Origin: Candidatus Gastranaerophilales bacterium
GTDB lineage: Bacteria; Cyanobacteriota; Vampirovibrionia; Gastranaerophilales; Gastranaerophilaceae
Length of the DNA stretch: 40,548 nt
Direction of reading: 5' to 3'
Assembly: GCA_944324435.1 (NCBI GenBank)
Contig: CALUWH010000020.1
Location: 1-40,548, forward strand
Position numbers and translations under genes: made by a program. A model generated the notes under the pieces. That model had not been told where the DNA came from and searched no databases. It was given only the letters and a program-made list of their open reading frames with translations. Shown one piece after another: positions 1 to 7,207 of this stretch (positions are counted from its first letter, which is position 1; each line of letters starts with the position of its first letter).

Positions 1-1254
1 CTTTCAAGACCTGTTAATACTAAAGAAGAAATCGCTCAAGTTGCAGGAATTTCTGCCGGTAACAACTCTGAAATCGGCGAATTAATCGCAGAAGCTATGG
101 AAAAAGTGGGACACGACGGTGTTATTACAGTTGAAGAAAGCAAATCTTTCGGTACAAATTTAAAAGTTGTTGAAGGTATGCAGTTTGATAAAGGTTACAT
201 TTCACCATATTTCGTTACAGATCCTGAAAGAATGGAATGCGTATTGGAAGATGCTTATGTTCTTTGTGTTAACAAAAAAATCAACATTATTTCAGACTTA
301 GTTCCTGTTCTTGAACAGGTTGCACGTGACGGCAGAGCATTATTGCTTATCGCAGAAGATGTAGAAGGCGAAGCTCTTGCAACACTGGTTGTAAACACAA
401 TGAGAAAAGTTCTGAGAGCTGTTGCGGTTAAAGCCCCGGGCTTTGGCGACAGAAGAAAAGCAATGCTTGAAGATATCGCTATCTTAACAGGCGGTCAAAT
501 GTTCACGGAAGAACTCGGTATTAAGCTTGAAAATATTACAACACAAATGATGGGGCTTGCAAAACGTGTTACAGTAACAAAAGACGAAACAACAATCGTT
601 GTAGGCAACGAAACTAAAGAAGCTGTTCAAGAACGTGTAAGACTTATCAAAAAGCAGATTGAAGCTTCTGACAGCGAATACGATAAAGAAAAACTTCAAG
701 AACGTATGGCTAAGTTGTCAGGCGGTGTTGCAGTAATCGAAGTTGGTGCTGCTACAGAAATCGAACTTAAAGAAAGAAAATTAAGAATCGAAGATGCGCT
801 GAATGCAACAAGAGCAGCTAACGAAGAAGGTATCGTCCCGGGAGGCGGAGTTGCCCTTATCAGAGTTCAACAGGAGCTTGAATCAAAATTGAACACTATT
901 GCTTTTGAATCTGATGATGAAAAGAGCGGATATAAGATTTTGATGACAGCACTCGATGTACCTTTGAGAGCAATTGCATTCAACTCAGGTGCTAAATCTG
1001 ATGTTGTTGTAGAAAATGTTAGAGCAGAAAAAGATGCTTACGGATATGATGCATTGCTTGACAGATACACAGATATGTTTTCTGCAGGTATTGTAGACCC
1101 GGCAAAAGTTACAAGAAGTGCTCTTGAAAACGCAGCTTCTGTAGGTTCTATGCTGCTTACAACTCAAGCTGCCGTTGTTGATATTCCGGAAGAATCTAAA
1201 GGTCCTGATATGTCACAAATGGCCGGCATGGGCGGTATGGGCGGCATGATGTAG
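1..1254 (+). CDS. groEL: Chaperonin GroEL, 3' part (5' end outside window)
   Basis: This is the C-terminal 417 codons of the 60-kDa chaperonin subunit, which forms the double-ring ATP-driven protein-folding chamber in the cytoplasm. The reading frame is open from base 1, so the first ~130 residues lie outside the window; the first ATG seen (97) is internal. Family hallmarks are the apical-domain stretch around [18 protein letters not shown], the [17 protein letters not shown] segment, the [14 protein letters not shown] equatorial segment, and the flexible Gly-Met tail ending [10 protein letters not shown]. The tail is the standard GroEL type. No groES is visible, but it would be expected upstream. 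A strong hairpin terminator follows 26 bases after the stop, so groEL ends its transcription unit. Identification is essentially certain. Confidence 0.98.
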   Translation, partial: LSRPVNTKEEIAQVAGISAGNNSEIGELIAEAMEKVGHDGVITVEESKSFGTNLKVVEGMQFDKGYISPYFVTDPERMECVLEDAYVLCVNKKINIISDLVPVLEQVARDGRALLLIAEDVEGEALATLVVNTMRKVLRAVAVKAPGFGDRRKAMLEDIAILTGGQMFTEELGIKLENITTQMMGLAKRVTVTKDETTIVVGNETKEAVQERVRLIKKQIEASDSEYDKEKLQERMAKLSGGVAVIEVGAATEIELKERKLRIEDALNATRAANEEGIVPGGGVALIRVQQELESKLNTIAFESDDEKSGYKILMTALDVPLRAIAFNSGAKSDVVVENVRAEKDAYGYDALLDRYTDMFSAGIVDPAKVTRSALENAASVGSMLLTTQAAVVDIPEESKGPDMSQMAGMGGMGGMM

Positions 1255-1280
1255 AATGTAAAAATTATTTACGCTCAGAT

Positions 1281-1318
1281 AGTAAAAGTGCAGACTGAAG
1301 TCTGCACTTTTACTTTTA
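1281..1318 (+). terminator. Intrinsic terminator after groEL
   Basis: A perfect inverted repeat: left arm AGTAAAAGTGCAGACT (1281-1296) and right arm AGTCTGCACTTTTACT (1299-1314), followed by TTTT. In practice the loop would be TGAA on a 15-bp stem. Because the arm starts with an A-rich run, it could also work on the opposite strand. It separates groEL from mtnP. The core GTGCAGA/TCTGCAC recurs in the hairpin at 30688-30722. Confidence 0.9.
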
Positions 1319-1344
1319 TGTATTTAATAATGTTAGTTTATTTT

Positions 1345-1356
1345 TTATGGTACAAT
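1345..1356 (+). promoter_or_regulatory. Putative extended -10 promoter for mtnP
   Basis: TACAAT at 1351-1356 is preceded by TGG, giving an extended -10 element (TGN-TACAAT). No convincing -35 hexamer lies 16-18 bases upstream. It lies 40 bases before the mtnP start, just after the groEL terminator, where a new promoter is needed. Confidence 0.5.
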
Positions 1357-1395
1357 GAGTGTAGTGTTCATAAATGGTGAAAGGGAATTACTCAA

Positions 1396-2190
1396 ATGGA
1401 AAAAATAGCAGATATAGGTGTTTTTGGCGGATCCGGTTTTTACAAATTCTTGGATGATATTAAGGAGGTTAAGATAGAAACTCCTTATGGTATGCCGTCA
1501 GACAGTTTGTTTGTAGGTAAAATCGGTACGCATAATGTTGCTTTTATGCCGCGTCATAACAGAGAACATTCTATACCTCCGCATTTGATTAACTATAGAG
1601 CCAATGTTTGGGCGATGAAAGAAGCCGGCTGTAAGAGAGTTATTTCTCCTTGTGCTGCAGGCAGCCTCCAAAAACACGTTGCTCCGGGTGATTTCGTAAT
1701 CTGCGACCAGTTTGTGGACTGGACTGACGGAAGAAAATCAACTTTCTATGAGGGGCCGATTGTTTCGCACCCTTCTGCGGCTGAAACTTATTGCCCTGAG
1801 CTTAGAAAATTGGCGATTGATACAGCAAAGGATTTGGGAATCAGAGTACACGAAGCCGGTACTGTTGTTGTAATCAACGGGCCGAGATTCTCTACAAAAG
1901 CTGAATCAAAATTCTTTACTAATCAAGGATGGGAAGTTATCAATATGACAGCTTTTCCTGAAGCGTATCTTGTTAAAGAAATGGATATGTGTCCTTTGAA
2001 CATCTCTTTGATTACGGATTATGATGCAGGGCTTGTCGGAGATGTTCCTCCGGTTTCGCATCAGGAAGTTATGAAAGTTTTTGATAAGAATCTTGATAAC
2101 TTGAAAAAACTTTTATTTACATTGATAGAAAAGATTCCTGCAGATAACAATAATTGCGAGTGCGCAAAAACAAGCCAGGTTTCTCATTAA
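1396..2190 (+). CDS. mtnP: S-methyl-5'-thioadenosine phosphorylase
   Basis: 264 residues, the usual length for the MTAP/PNP family. The enzyme splits 5'-methylthioadenosine with phosphate to adenine and 5-methylthioribose-1-phosphate in methionine salvage; it is cytoplasmic. Visible signatures are the N-terminal phosphate-binding GGSGFYKF, the family block PRHNREHSIPPHLINYRANVWAMK, the mid-protein CDQFVDWTDGR, and NMTAFPEAYLVKEM followed by SLITDYDAGL near the C-terminus. The NMT..PEA sequence is typical of adenosine/MTA-specific members rather than inosine/guanosine phosphorylases. AAAGGGA lies about ten bases before the ATG. It leads a short operon with yggT (21-base gap). No other methionine-salvage genes are in view, so the fate of methylthioribose phosphate is unknown here. 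Confidence 0.95.
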   Translation: MEKIADIGVFGGSGFYKFLDDIKEVKIETPYGMPSDSLFVGKIGTHNVAFMPRHNREHSIPPHLINYRANVWAMKEAGCKRVISPCAAGSLQKHVAPGDFVICDQFVDWTDGRKSTFYEGPIVSHPSAAETYCPELRKLAIDTAKDLGIRVHEAGTVVVINGPRFSTKAESKFFTNQGWEVINMTAFPEAYLVKEMDMCPLNISLITDYDAGLVGDVPPVSHQEVMKVFDKNLDNLKKLLFTLIEKIPADNNNCECAKTSQVSH

Positions 2191-2211
2191 ATTAATTAAG
2201 GGGAGAGGGTT

Positions 2212-2475
2212 ATGATATCAAGAGCAGTAAGTTCATTATTCTATTTTTATTATTTATTGATAATTATAAGAATATTTTTGAGCTGGATTCCTTCAATAGA
2301 CTGGTTTAGCCAGCCGTTTGCAGCTATCCGTTCTGTAACGGATCCTTTTTTGAATATATTTAGAGGTATTATACCACCCATAGGAATGCTTGATATCTCG
2401 CCGATTCTCGCAATTATTCTGCTTCAAATCCTGCAGGGAATAATCGTTGGATTCCTATCCGGTATGGGCTTATGA
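2212..2475 (+). CDS. yggT: YggT family membrane protein
   Basis: 87 residues with two predicted membrane helices (roughly 5-25 and 62-85) separated by the diagnostic YggT/YlmG loop: RIFLSWIPSIDW, then a segment ending DPFLNIFRGIIPPIGMLDISPILAIILL. The family is present in most bacteria and chloroplasts. It has been linked to septum/nucleoid or membrane organisation, but its biochemical role is not settled. A very strong ribosome site (GGGGAGAGG) sits six bases before the ATG. The stop codon overlaps the next start as ATGA (2472-2475), so the TPR gene downstream is probably translated by coupling. Confidence 0.92.
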   Translation: MISRAVSSLFYFYYLLIIIRIFLSWIPSIDWFSQPFAAIRSVTDPFLNIFRGIIPPIGMLDISPILAIILLQILQGIIVGFLSGMGL

Positions 2476-4064
2476 TTGATATCAATATTTTAAATAAAGC
2501 AATCGCGCTTACGCAAAAGGGACGCGTATTAGAAGCGGAACAACTCTATCAGGAATTATTGGAACAAGAGCCTGATAACTATGTTCTATTATCAACAGTG
2601 GGGCTTTTTTATGTTAATGTTTGCGACTTTAGAAAAGCGAGCGAATACTTAGAAAAAGCCGTAAAGATAAAAGAGACTCCGGGAACATTATCGGCACTCG
2701 GGTTCGCAAAATTTGAACAGGGAGAGTTTGAGAGTGCGGCTGAATGGCTGGAAAAGGCTCTTGCTGCAGGAGAAAGTGCGGATATTTACCATAAACTGAT
2801 TATAAGTTTATTTGAGAGCAAGAGTTACAAAAAGGCAGTTGAATACGCAGCTAAGATGTTTGAAAAATACCCTGATGATATTCGCTCCGTGACAAATAAG
2901 GTCAAGGCGCTTACTCAATCCGGCAAGCTTATTGAGGCGGAAAAACTCTGTGTTGAAAGTTTAAAGAAGCATCCCGAGGATTCCGGGCTGTGGTTCCATT
3001 TGGGGTACTTAAAAGAACTGATTTTCTGTGATGATATTCAGGCAAGAGAATGCTACAAAGCCGCGTTAGAGCTCGGGAATCAGGATGCTAACTATAATAT
3101 TGCAGTAAGCTGTCAGAAGCTCGGCGAGTATGATGAGGCGGAAAAATATTACAGAAAAATGCTTGAACTTTTCCCTAATGACATGGATACAATGACATCA
3201 CTCGGGATGTGCCTGCTTACAAGAAAAAAATTCAAAGAAGGATATGATTTGTTTTTCCAAAGAAACAAATCTTCGCTTGATAAAAAAACAAATAACCCCT
3301 GGAAGCCCGGCGAGGAGCTGCCTAAAGAAGTTGTGGTTATGTGTGATCAAGGATTTGGAGACCATATCCAGTTTATCAGATATATTCCGTTTATTAAGTC
3401 AAAGGTCAAAGTCGCTGCGGCAAAACAGTTAAGAGAATTATTCAAAAAAAATTACCCACAGATTGAATTTATAGATTACGATGAGATTAATCCTGATATG
3501 AAATCTTTGCGTGTAACGGATTTGGCCTACATTTTGGATATGGATTTTGATAATATTCCCTTTAGCGAAGGGTATTTGGAATCTGATACGGCAGAGATTC
3601 AAAATGATAAGTTAAAGGTCGGTCTGTGCTGGGAAGCCGGAAGCGCAGGCATAAGGACAATGATTAACAGAACAATACACATCAAATGCTTTGAACCTCT
3701 GCTTAATCTTGAAAATATTCAAGTGTATTCTTTTCAGGTGAGAGATACGCTAAAGGGTAATGAAAATTATCCTCAAATGATTAATCTTGCCAAGGATTTT
3801 AAAGATTTTTCCGATACTGCAAAAGCCCTAAAGGCTATGGATGTTGTTGTAACCGTTGATACCTCTGTTGCGCATCTTGCAGGCGCGCTCGGGGTAAAAA
3901 CATTTTTACTTCTTCCCTATGCGTCAGACTGGCGATGGTTTGAGGACACCAAAACAACTCCGTGGTATAAAAGTGTCCGTATTTTCAAACAAACAGATCA
4001 CATATCCTGGGAAGAGCCTATAAATAATGTTATAAACTTACTTAATAATCCCGAATCCAAGTAA
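2472..4064 (+). CDS. TPR protein with C-terminal glycosyltransferase-like domain
   Basis: 530 residues. Residues ~5-270 are tandem tetratricopeptide repeats (for example LEAEQLYQELLEQEPDNY, ASEYLEKAVKI, GEYDEAEKYYRKMLELFPND). Residues ~285-525 resemble the GT-B-type domain found behind TPRs in many bacterial proteins (GT9/GT41-like): the CDQGFGDHIQFIRYIPF block near 291-307 and VTVDTSVAHLAGALGVKTFLLLP near 455-480, followed by DWRW. By analogy it may glycosylate a protein or envelope component, but no substrate can be read from the sequence. There is no signal peptide, so it should be cytoplasmic. Translation probably couples to yggT through ATGA. The 3' end overlaps the convergent secG gene by 27 bases. 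The family call is good; the activity is an inference. Confidence 0.85.
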   Translation: MIDINILNKAIALTQKGRVLEAEQLYQELLEQEPDNYVLLSTVGLFYVNVCDFRKASEYLEKAVKIKETPGTLSALGFAKFEQGEFESAAEWLEKALAAGESADIYHKLIISLFESKSYKKAVEYAAKMFEKYPDDIRSVTNKVKALTQSGKLIEAEKLCVESLKKHPEDSGLWFHLGYLKELIFCDDIQARECYKAALELGNQDANYNIAVSCQKLGEYDEAEKYYRKMLELFPNDMDTMTSLGMCLLTRKKFKEGYDLFFQRNKSSLDKKTNNPWKPGEELPKEVVVMCDQGFGDHIQFIRYIPFIKSKVKVAAAKQLRELFKKNYPQIEFIDYDEINPDMKSLRVTDLAYILDMDFDNIPFSEGYLESDTAEIQNDKLKVGLCWEAGSAGIRTMINRTIHIKCFEPLLNLENIQVYSFQVRDTLKGNENYPQMINLAKDFKDFSDTAKALKAMDVVVTVDTSVAHLAGALGVKTFLLLPYASDWRWFEDTKTTPWYKSVRIFKQTDHISWEEPINNVINLLNNPESK

Positions 4065-4262
4065 GAAAACGCATACAACAAATACCGCAGCAACAATTGC
4101 AGTAAGTTTATTAAGTCCTTTTTCAGCACTCTTTTGTGATGAAAACATTTGAGCAGCGTTGCCGATTCCTGCGATTCCGTCGCCCTTTGGAGAGTGCATT
4201 AGAATAAGTACAATTAGTAATAATGATGAAAGAACTTGAATAGTCCAGATTAATGTTAACAT
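4038..4262 (-). CDS. secG: Preprotein translocase subunit SecG
   Basis: 74 residues with two membrane helices (about 3-22 and 53-72) joined by the conserved SecG loop: LILMHSPKGDG, then a glycine-rich stretch and QMFSSQKSAEKGLNKLT. SecG is the small non-essential partner of SecYE and assists SecA-driven export across the cytoplasmic membrane. The length is normal for the family. The start codon overlaps the stop of the upstream Nudix regulator by seven bases, so the two are co-transcribed and probably coupled. The last nine codons are read antisense to the end of the convergent TPR gene; no terminator separates the two genes. Confidence 0.95.
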   Translation of the reverse strand: MLTLIWTIQVLSSLLLIVLILMHSPKGDGIAGIGNAAQMFSSQKSAEKGLNKLTAIVAAVFVVCVFLLGFGIIK

Positions 4263-4936
4263 TTAGTCTCCTTTTTTATGAAATGAGCTCTTTTAGAGTT
4301 CAGTTTGATATTGTCAAAAGTATACAACCTGGCAGGTCTTTTTGAAGAAGATTTTGAAAACTCATTGAGTTCTCTAAGTCCTTCGGTTGTGATAACTTTC
4401 TTTCTGAAATTCCGCTTATCCAATTTCTTTTCCATAATCATTTCATAAGCTTTTTGCATTTCAGTTAGTGTAAACTTTTCGTTCAATAATTGATAAGCAA
4501 CCGGACACATTTCCAAACGTTCGCGTGTACGCTTAAGCGAGTATTGAATAATTTCTTTATGGTCAAACGCAAGAGGCGGAAGGTCAAATACTTTGTGCCA
4601 AGCCAAATCCGGAGTTGTAACTACGTTTAAGTCTTCTGCTCTTATAAGCGCAAAATAAGCGCAGGTTATAACTCTTGAAACAGGGTGTCTCAATGGGTCG
4701 CCGAATGTATAGAGCTGCTCCAGATAAATATTATCAACATTTGTTCTTTCTTTCAGAACTCTCATAGCAGCTTCATCAAGATTCTCGGACATTCTTACGT
4801 ATCCGCCCGGAATTGCCCATTTATCTTTGAAAGGTTCGTTATTACGTTTAACAAGCAAAACCTGCAGGGCATCATCTTTTATAGTCAAAATAACAATGTC
4901 TACTGTAATTTCGTGTGTTTTGATTTCGTTGAACAT
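4256..4936 (-). CDS. nrtR: NrtR-like Nudix transcriptional regulator
   Basis: 226 residues: an N-terminal Nudix fold (~8-135) joined to a C-terminal winged-helix region (~143-205). The Nudix box starts at GGYVRMSENLDEAAMRVL (44-61), but the metal-binding REUXEE core reads RVLKER, losing two of three acidic/helix residues, so hydrolysis is unlikely. The second half (CPVAYQLLNEKFTLTEMQKA, then LDKRNFRKK) matches the arrangement of NrtR, a repressor of NAD biosynthesis and salvage genes that senses ADP-ribose-type ligands through the dead Nudix domain. The specific NrtR call fits the nadB-nadC pair 17 kb away, but Nudix regulators of sugar genes (AraR type) share the architecture. GAGGTGAG precedes the ATG. 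SecG is directly downstream. Confidence 0.78.
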   Translation of the reverse strand: MFNEIKTHEITVDIVILTIKDDALQVLLVKRNNEPFKDKWAIPGGYVRMSENLDEAAMRVLKERTNVDNIYLEQLYTFGDPLRHPVSRVITCAYFALIRAEDLNVVTTPDLAWHKVFDLPPLAFDHKEIIQYSLKRTRERLEMCPVAYQLLNEKFTLTEMQKAYEMIMEKKLDKRNFRKKVITTEGLRELNEFSKSSSKRPARLYTFDNIKLNSKRAHFIKKETKC

Positions 4937-4953
4937 TTCTCACCTCAAAGAAT

Positions 4954-4984
4954 ATTGTATAATAAATAGTTTCAAAATGTAAAC
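4954..4984 (-). promoter_or_regulatory. Putative promoter of the nrtR-secG unit
   Basis: Read on the minus strand: TTTACA (4984-4979), 17 bases, then TATACA (4961-4956) overlapping TACAAT (4959-4954). The -10 region ends 17 bases before the nrtR start, with the ribosome site GAGGTGAG in between, so the leader would be very short. Confidence 0.5.
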
Positions 4985-4995
4985 GGTTAATAGTT

Positions 4996-5021
4996 GAATA
5001 AGTGTAATTTGTTACATTATT
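4996..5021. repeat. Interrupted palindrome upstream of nrtR
   Basis: AATAA-GTGTAA-TTTG-TTACA-TTATT forms an imperfect inverted repeat (TGTAA/TTACA core plus AATAA/TTATT). It sits between the 3' end of the rng-linked gene and the nrtR promoter, just upstream of the -35. It could be an operator, for instance for NrtR itself, or the weak end of the leftward RNase operon. It lacks a T-run, so a terminator is less likely. The rest of 4937-5088 is plain AT-rich spacer. Confidence 0.35.
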
Positions 5022-5088
5022 AAATTTTTATTTCAAAAACACATTTTTAATTGTTCAATCTGTTCTAAGGATTTTTGCAGATTTATTA

Positions 5089-5460
5089 CTAATCCCACTT
5101 TGTTTTTTCAAGAAAAGTCTTTACCGCATCTTGCAGGTTATCCGGTGTAACCAGAGAAGTTTCGCCCGTCTGGGCATCCTGTTTGTTTGGCGCAATACCT
5201 GTTCTGATTCTGTTATATAGACTCAAAAGTACAAACAGAAGTACGGAGGATATTCCAACACCTGCCATTGCAAGAAGGAATTTTTTCGCAATTTTTCTTC
5301 TGCTTATCGGTTGTTTATATGTATAGTTTTCCGAGGTTTGAAGCGCTTGCTCTGTTTGAATAGGTGTCTCCTGATTCGCCGCACCCTCCGGTTTTTCAGC
5401 AAAAACCGGAGAGATTAGCATTATTGCGAGGATTACTATAATAATTCTATTCTTCAGCAT
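5089..5460 (-). CDS. Small exported/membrane protein of unknown function
   Basis: 123 residues. A signal peptide is visible at 1-21 (MLKNR, a hydrophobic core, then PVFA before E). Next come a short Glu/Gln/Thr-rich linker, a basic patch (ISRRKIAKKF) and one membrane helix (~64-83, LLAMAGVGISSVLLFVLLSL). The last ~40 residues (TGIAPNKQDAQTGETS, then LQDAVKTFLEKTKWD) are polar. I do not recognise a family. The gene starts inside the last codons of the RNase E/G gene (14-base overlap), so it is translated with it and is the final member of that leftward unit. Being joined to an RNA-degradation enzyme suggests, but does not show, a membrane-anchoring or envelope role. Confidence 0.8.
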   Translation of the reverse strand: MLKNRIIIVILAIMLISPVFAEKPEGAANQETPIQTEQALQTSENYTYKQPISRRKIAKKFLLAMAGVGISSVLLFVLLSLYNRIRTGIAPNKQDAQTGETSLVTPDNLQDAVKTFLEKTKWD

Positions 5461-7156
5461 CTTTTTTCTTTCTTGTTCTTTTTTGAGAATTTCTGTTTGG
5501 TCTTCTTGTTTTCTTTGGTTTCGTTTCTTTTTCCTCTGATTGAACCTGTTCTGCTGTTTCAGAAACTACAGTAGCTTCTGTTTGAGCGGCATCAGGCGCA
5601 ATTACGGGTGCAATTTCAGCACTTTCACTAATTACTGTTTGTGCAAGGTTTTCTGCGCTTACGTCAGATTCTTTTACCTTACGTTTACCGCGGTTTCTCG
5701 TACTTCTTGCTTTCTTTTCTTCCTTAATTTCGGTCACGGCTTCCTGAGCTGCAACTGACGGATTTTCAGTCTGTTCAAGTTTTTCTTCTTGAATAACTGT
5801 TTCTTTAATTTCTTCCTGCTTATTGTTTTCGGGCTTATTATTGAACTTATTGTTATTATTGAATTTTTTCTTTCCGCCCATAGGAAGTTTAAGTTTAGCG
5901 GCTTTTGCTCTGTATTCGCCTTCAGAGGTAGCTGAAGCGAACTTAATATCTTCCATAATATATCCGTTACCCTGACAGTGCGGGCAGCGTTTTGCAAAAA
6001 TTTCGCTCAAAGCTTGGCCTTGACGGTGTCTTGTCATTTCTACAAGACCTAAATCAGATAACTGACCGACTTGAGGCTTAGCTTTATCAGCCTCCATCGC
6101 CATTTCAAGTTCTTCCATCATTGTAAGCTTATCCACGCGAGAGTTCATATCAATAAAGTCAATGATAATCATACCGCCGATGTTTCTGAGTCTCAATTGG
6201 CGTGCAATTTCGTGTACTGCTTCAATATTGGTTTTGAGAATTGTTTCGTCCTGCGTTGCAGAATTTGTAAACTTGCCGCTGTTAACATCGATTACGGTCA
6301 GGGCTTCTGTTGTTTGGATGAACAGGTAGCCGCCTGACGGCAGGTTAACTTTCATCTGTAATGCGGCTTTGATTTCTTTATGAATATCCATCGCAACGAG
6401 CAGTGGTTCTGAACCTTTATAAAGTGTAACATTAATATTTTTGTTCATGTGCCAGTTTTGCAGGATATTTTGAACTCTGTTAAGCGCAAAAGCTGTATCA
6501 ACAATAATTTCCTGAGTTTCTTCGTTGCAGGCTTCTCTTATAACCCTGTACAGCAAATCCTGATCTCTGTACAGAAGGCTCGGCGGAGTAAGGCTTTCTG
6601 CTGAAGTTACGATATTATTCCATTTTTCGAGAAGAATTTCCAAATCTTCCTGAATATCAGCTTCTGTCTGACCTTCTGCTTCCGTTCTTACGATAATTCC
6701 TACTCCTACGGGCTTGAGAAGGTTTACAATTGATTTAAGCCTTGCTCTTTCTTTTGCAGAGGTAATTTTTTTACTTACATTAATCCCTGCCTCATTTGGC
6801 ATAAGTACCAAAAATCTTCCGGGAAGAGAAATCTCTGTTGTAACTCTTGGCCCTTTGTGCCCTGTCGGTTCTTTTACAACCTGTACAACAAGTTTTTGTT
6901 TAGGTTTCAATTTGTCCTGCAAAGCGCCTTTCCCCGTAACGTCCTGTGCGTGCAAAAAGCCCATCTTATCGGAGCCTACATTAACAAAGGCCGCTTCAAT
7001 TGACGGCAGAATGTTTTCAACTTGCGCCAGATAAACATCTCCTAAAATAATTTCTCCTCTGTGAACATAAAATTCGGCAACTTTACCGTTTTCCATAACC
7101 GCAGCAATATTATCGCGCTCAGCTATGACTATTTTGTTAGCTACTGCATCTTTCAT
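5447..7156 (-). CDS. rng: Ribonuclease E/G
   Basis: 569 residues. Endoribonuclease of RNA processing and turnover. Order of parts: N-terminal RNase-H-like piece and S1 domain (~35-110, GDVYLAQVENILPSIEAAFV); 5'-sensor/DNase-I-like core with catalytic aspartates D290 (IDVNSGKF) and D333 (IIDFIDM); zinc-link cysteines CPHC at 391-394, which join protomers; then a Lys/Glu/Ala-rich disordered tail (~405-569) ending in a basic stretch (KKTRRPNRN and KRTRKKK). The short core plus basic tail resembles cyanobacterial RNase E, where an Arg-rich C-terminus contacts PNPase; the tail role here is an inference. It could be called rne or rng. The gene lies 51 bases after the radical-SAM gene, a widespread pairing, and overlaps the small membrane gene downstream. 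Confidence 0.93.
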   Translation of the reverse strand: MKDAVANKIVIAERDNIAAVMENGKVAEFYVHRGEIILGDVYLAQVENILPSIEAAFVNVGSDKMGFLHAQDVTGKGALQDKLKPKQKLVVQVVKEPTGHKGPRVTTEISLPGRFLVLMPNEAGINVSKKITSAKERARLKSIVNLLKPVGVGIIVRTEAEGQTEADIQEDLEILLEKWNNIVTSAESLTPPSLLYRDQDLLYRVIREACNEETQEIIVDTAFALNRVQNILQNWHMNKNINVTLYKGSEPLLVAMDIHKEIKAALQMKVNLPSGGYLFIQTTEALTVIDVNSGKFTNSATQDETILKTNIEAVHEIARQLRLRNIGGMIIIDFIDMNSRVDKLTMMEELEMAMEADKAKPQVGQLSDLGLVEMTRHRQGQALSEIFAKRCPHCQGNGYIMEDIKFASATSEGEYRAKAAKLKLPMGGKKKFNNNNKFNNKPENNKQEEIKETVIQEEKLEQTENPSVAAQEAVTEIKEEKKARSTRNRGKRKVKESDVSAENLAQTVISESAEIAPVIAPDAAQTEATVVSETAEQVQSEEKETKPKKTRRPNRNSQKRTRKKKDAEE

Positions 7157-7185
7157 ATTTTTCTAAATCCTTTTCTCTGTCAGGC

Positions 7186-7203
7186 GGGGTAAAGTGTCAC
7201 CCC
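7186..7203 (-). promoter_or_regulatory. Small hairpin before the RNase E/G start
   Basis: Between the radical-SAM gene and rng lies GGGGT (7186-7190), eight bases, ACCCC (7199-7203), the only GC-rich spot in the 51-base gap. In the leftward mRNA it would form a short stem about 30 bases before the rng start codon. RNase E is known to control its own mRNA through leader structures in enterobacteria; any such role here is a guess. Confidence 0.3.
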
Positions 7204-7207
7204 TGTA

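Noticed and set aside
5734..5997. Leftward 87-residue frame overlapping the RNase E/G tail in another frame
   Set aside because: Lies within the low-complexity tail of the real gene; composition is that of a frame-shifted copy.
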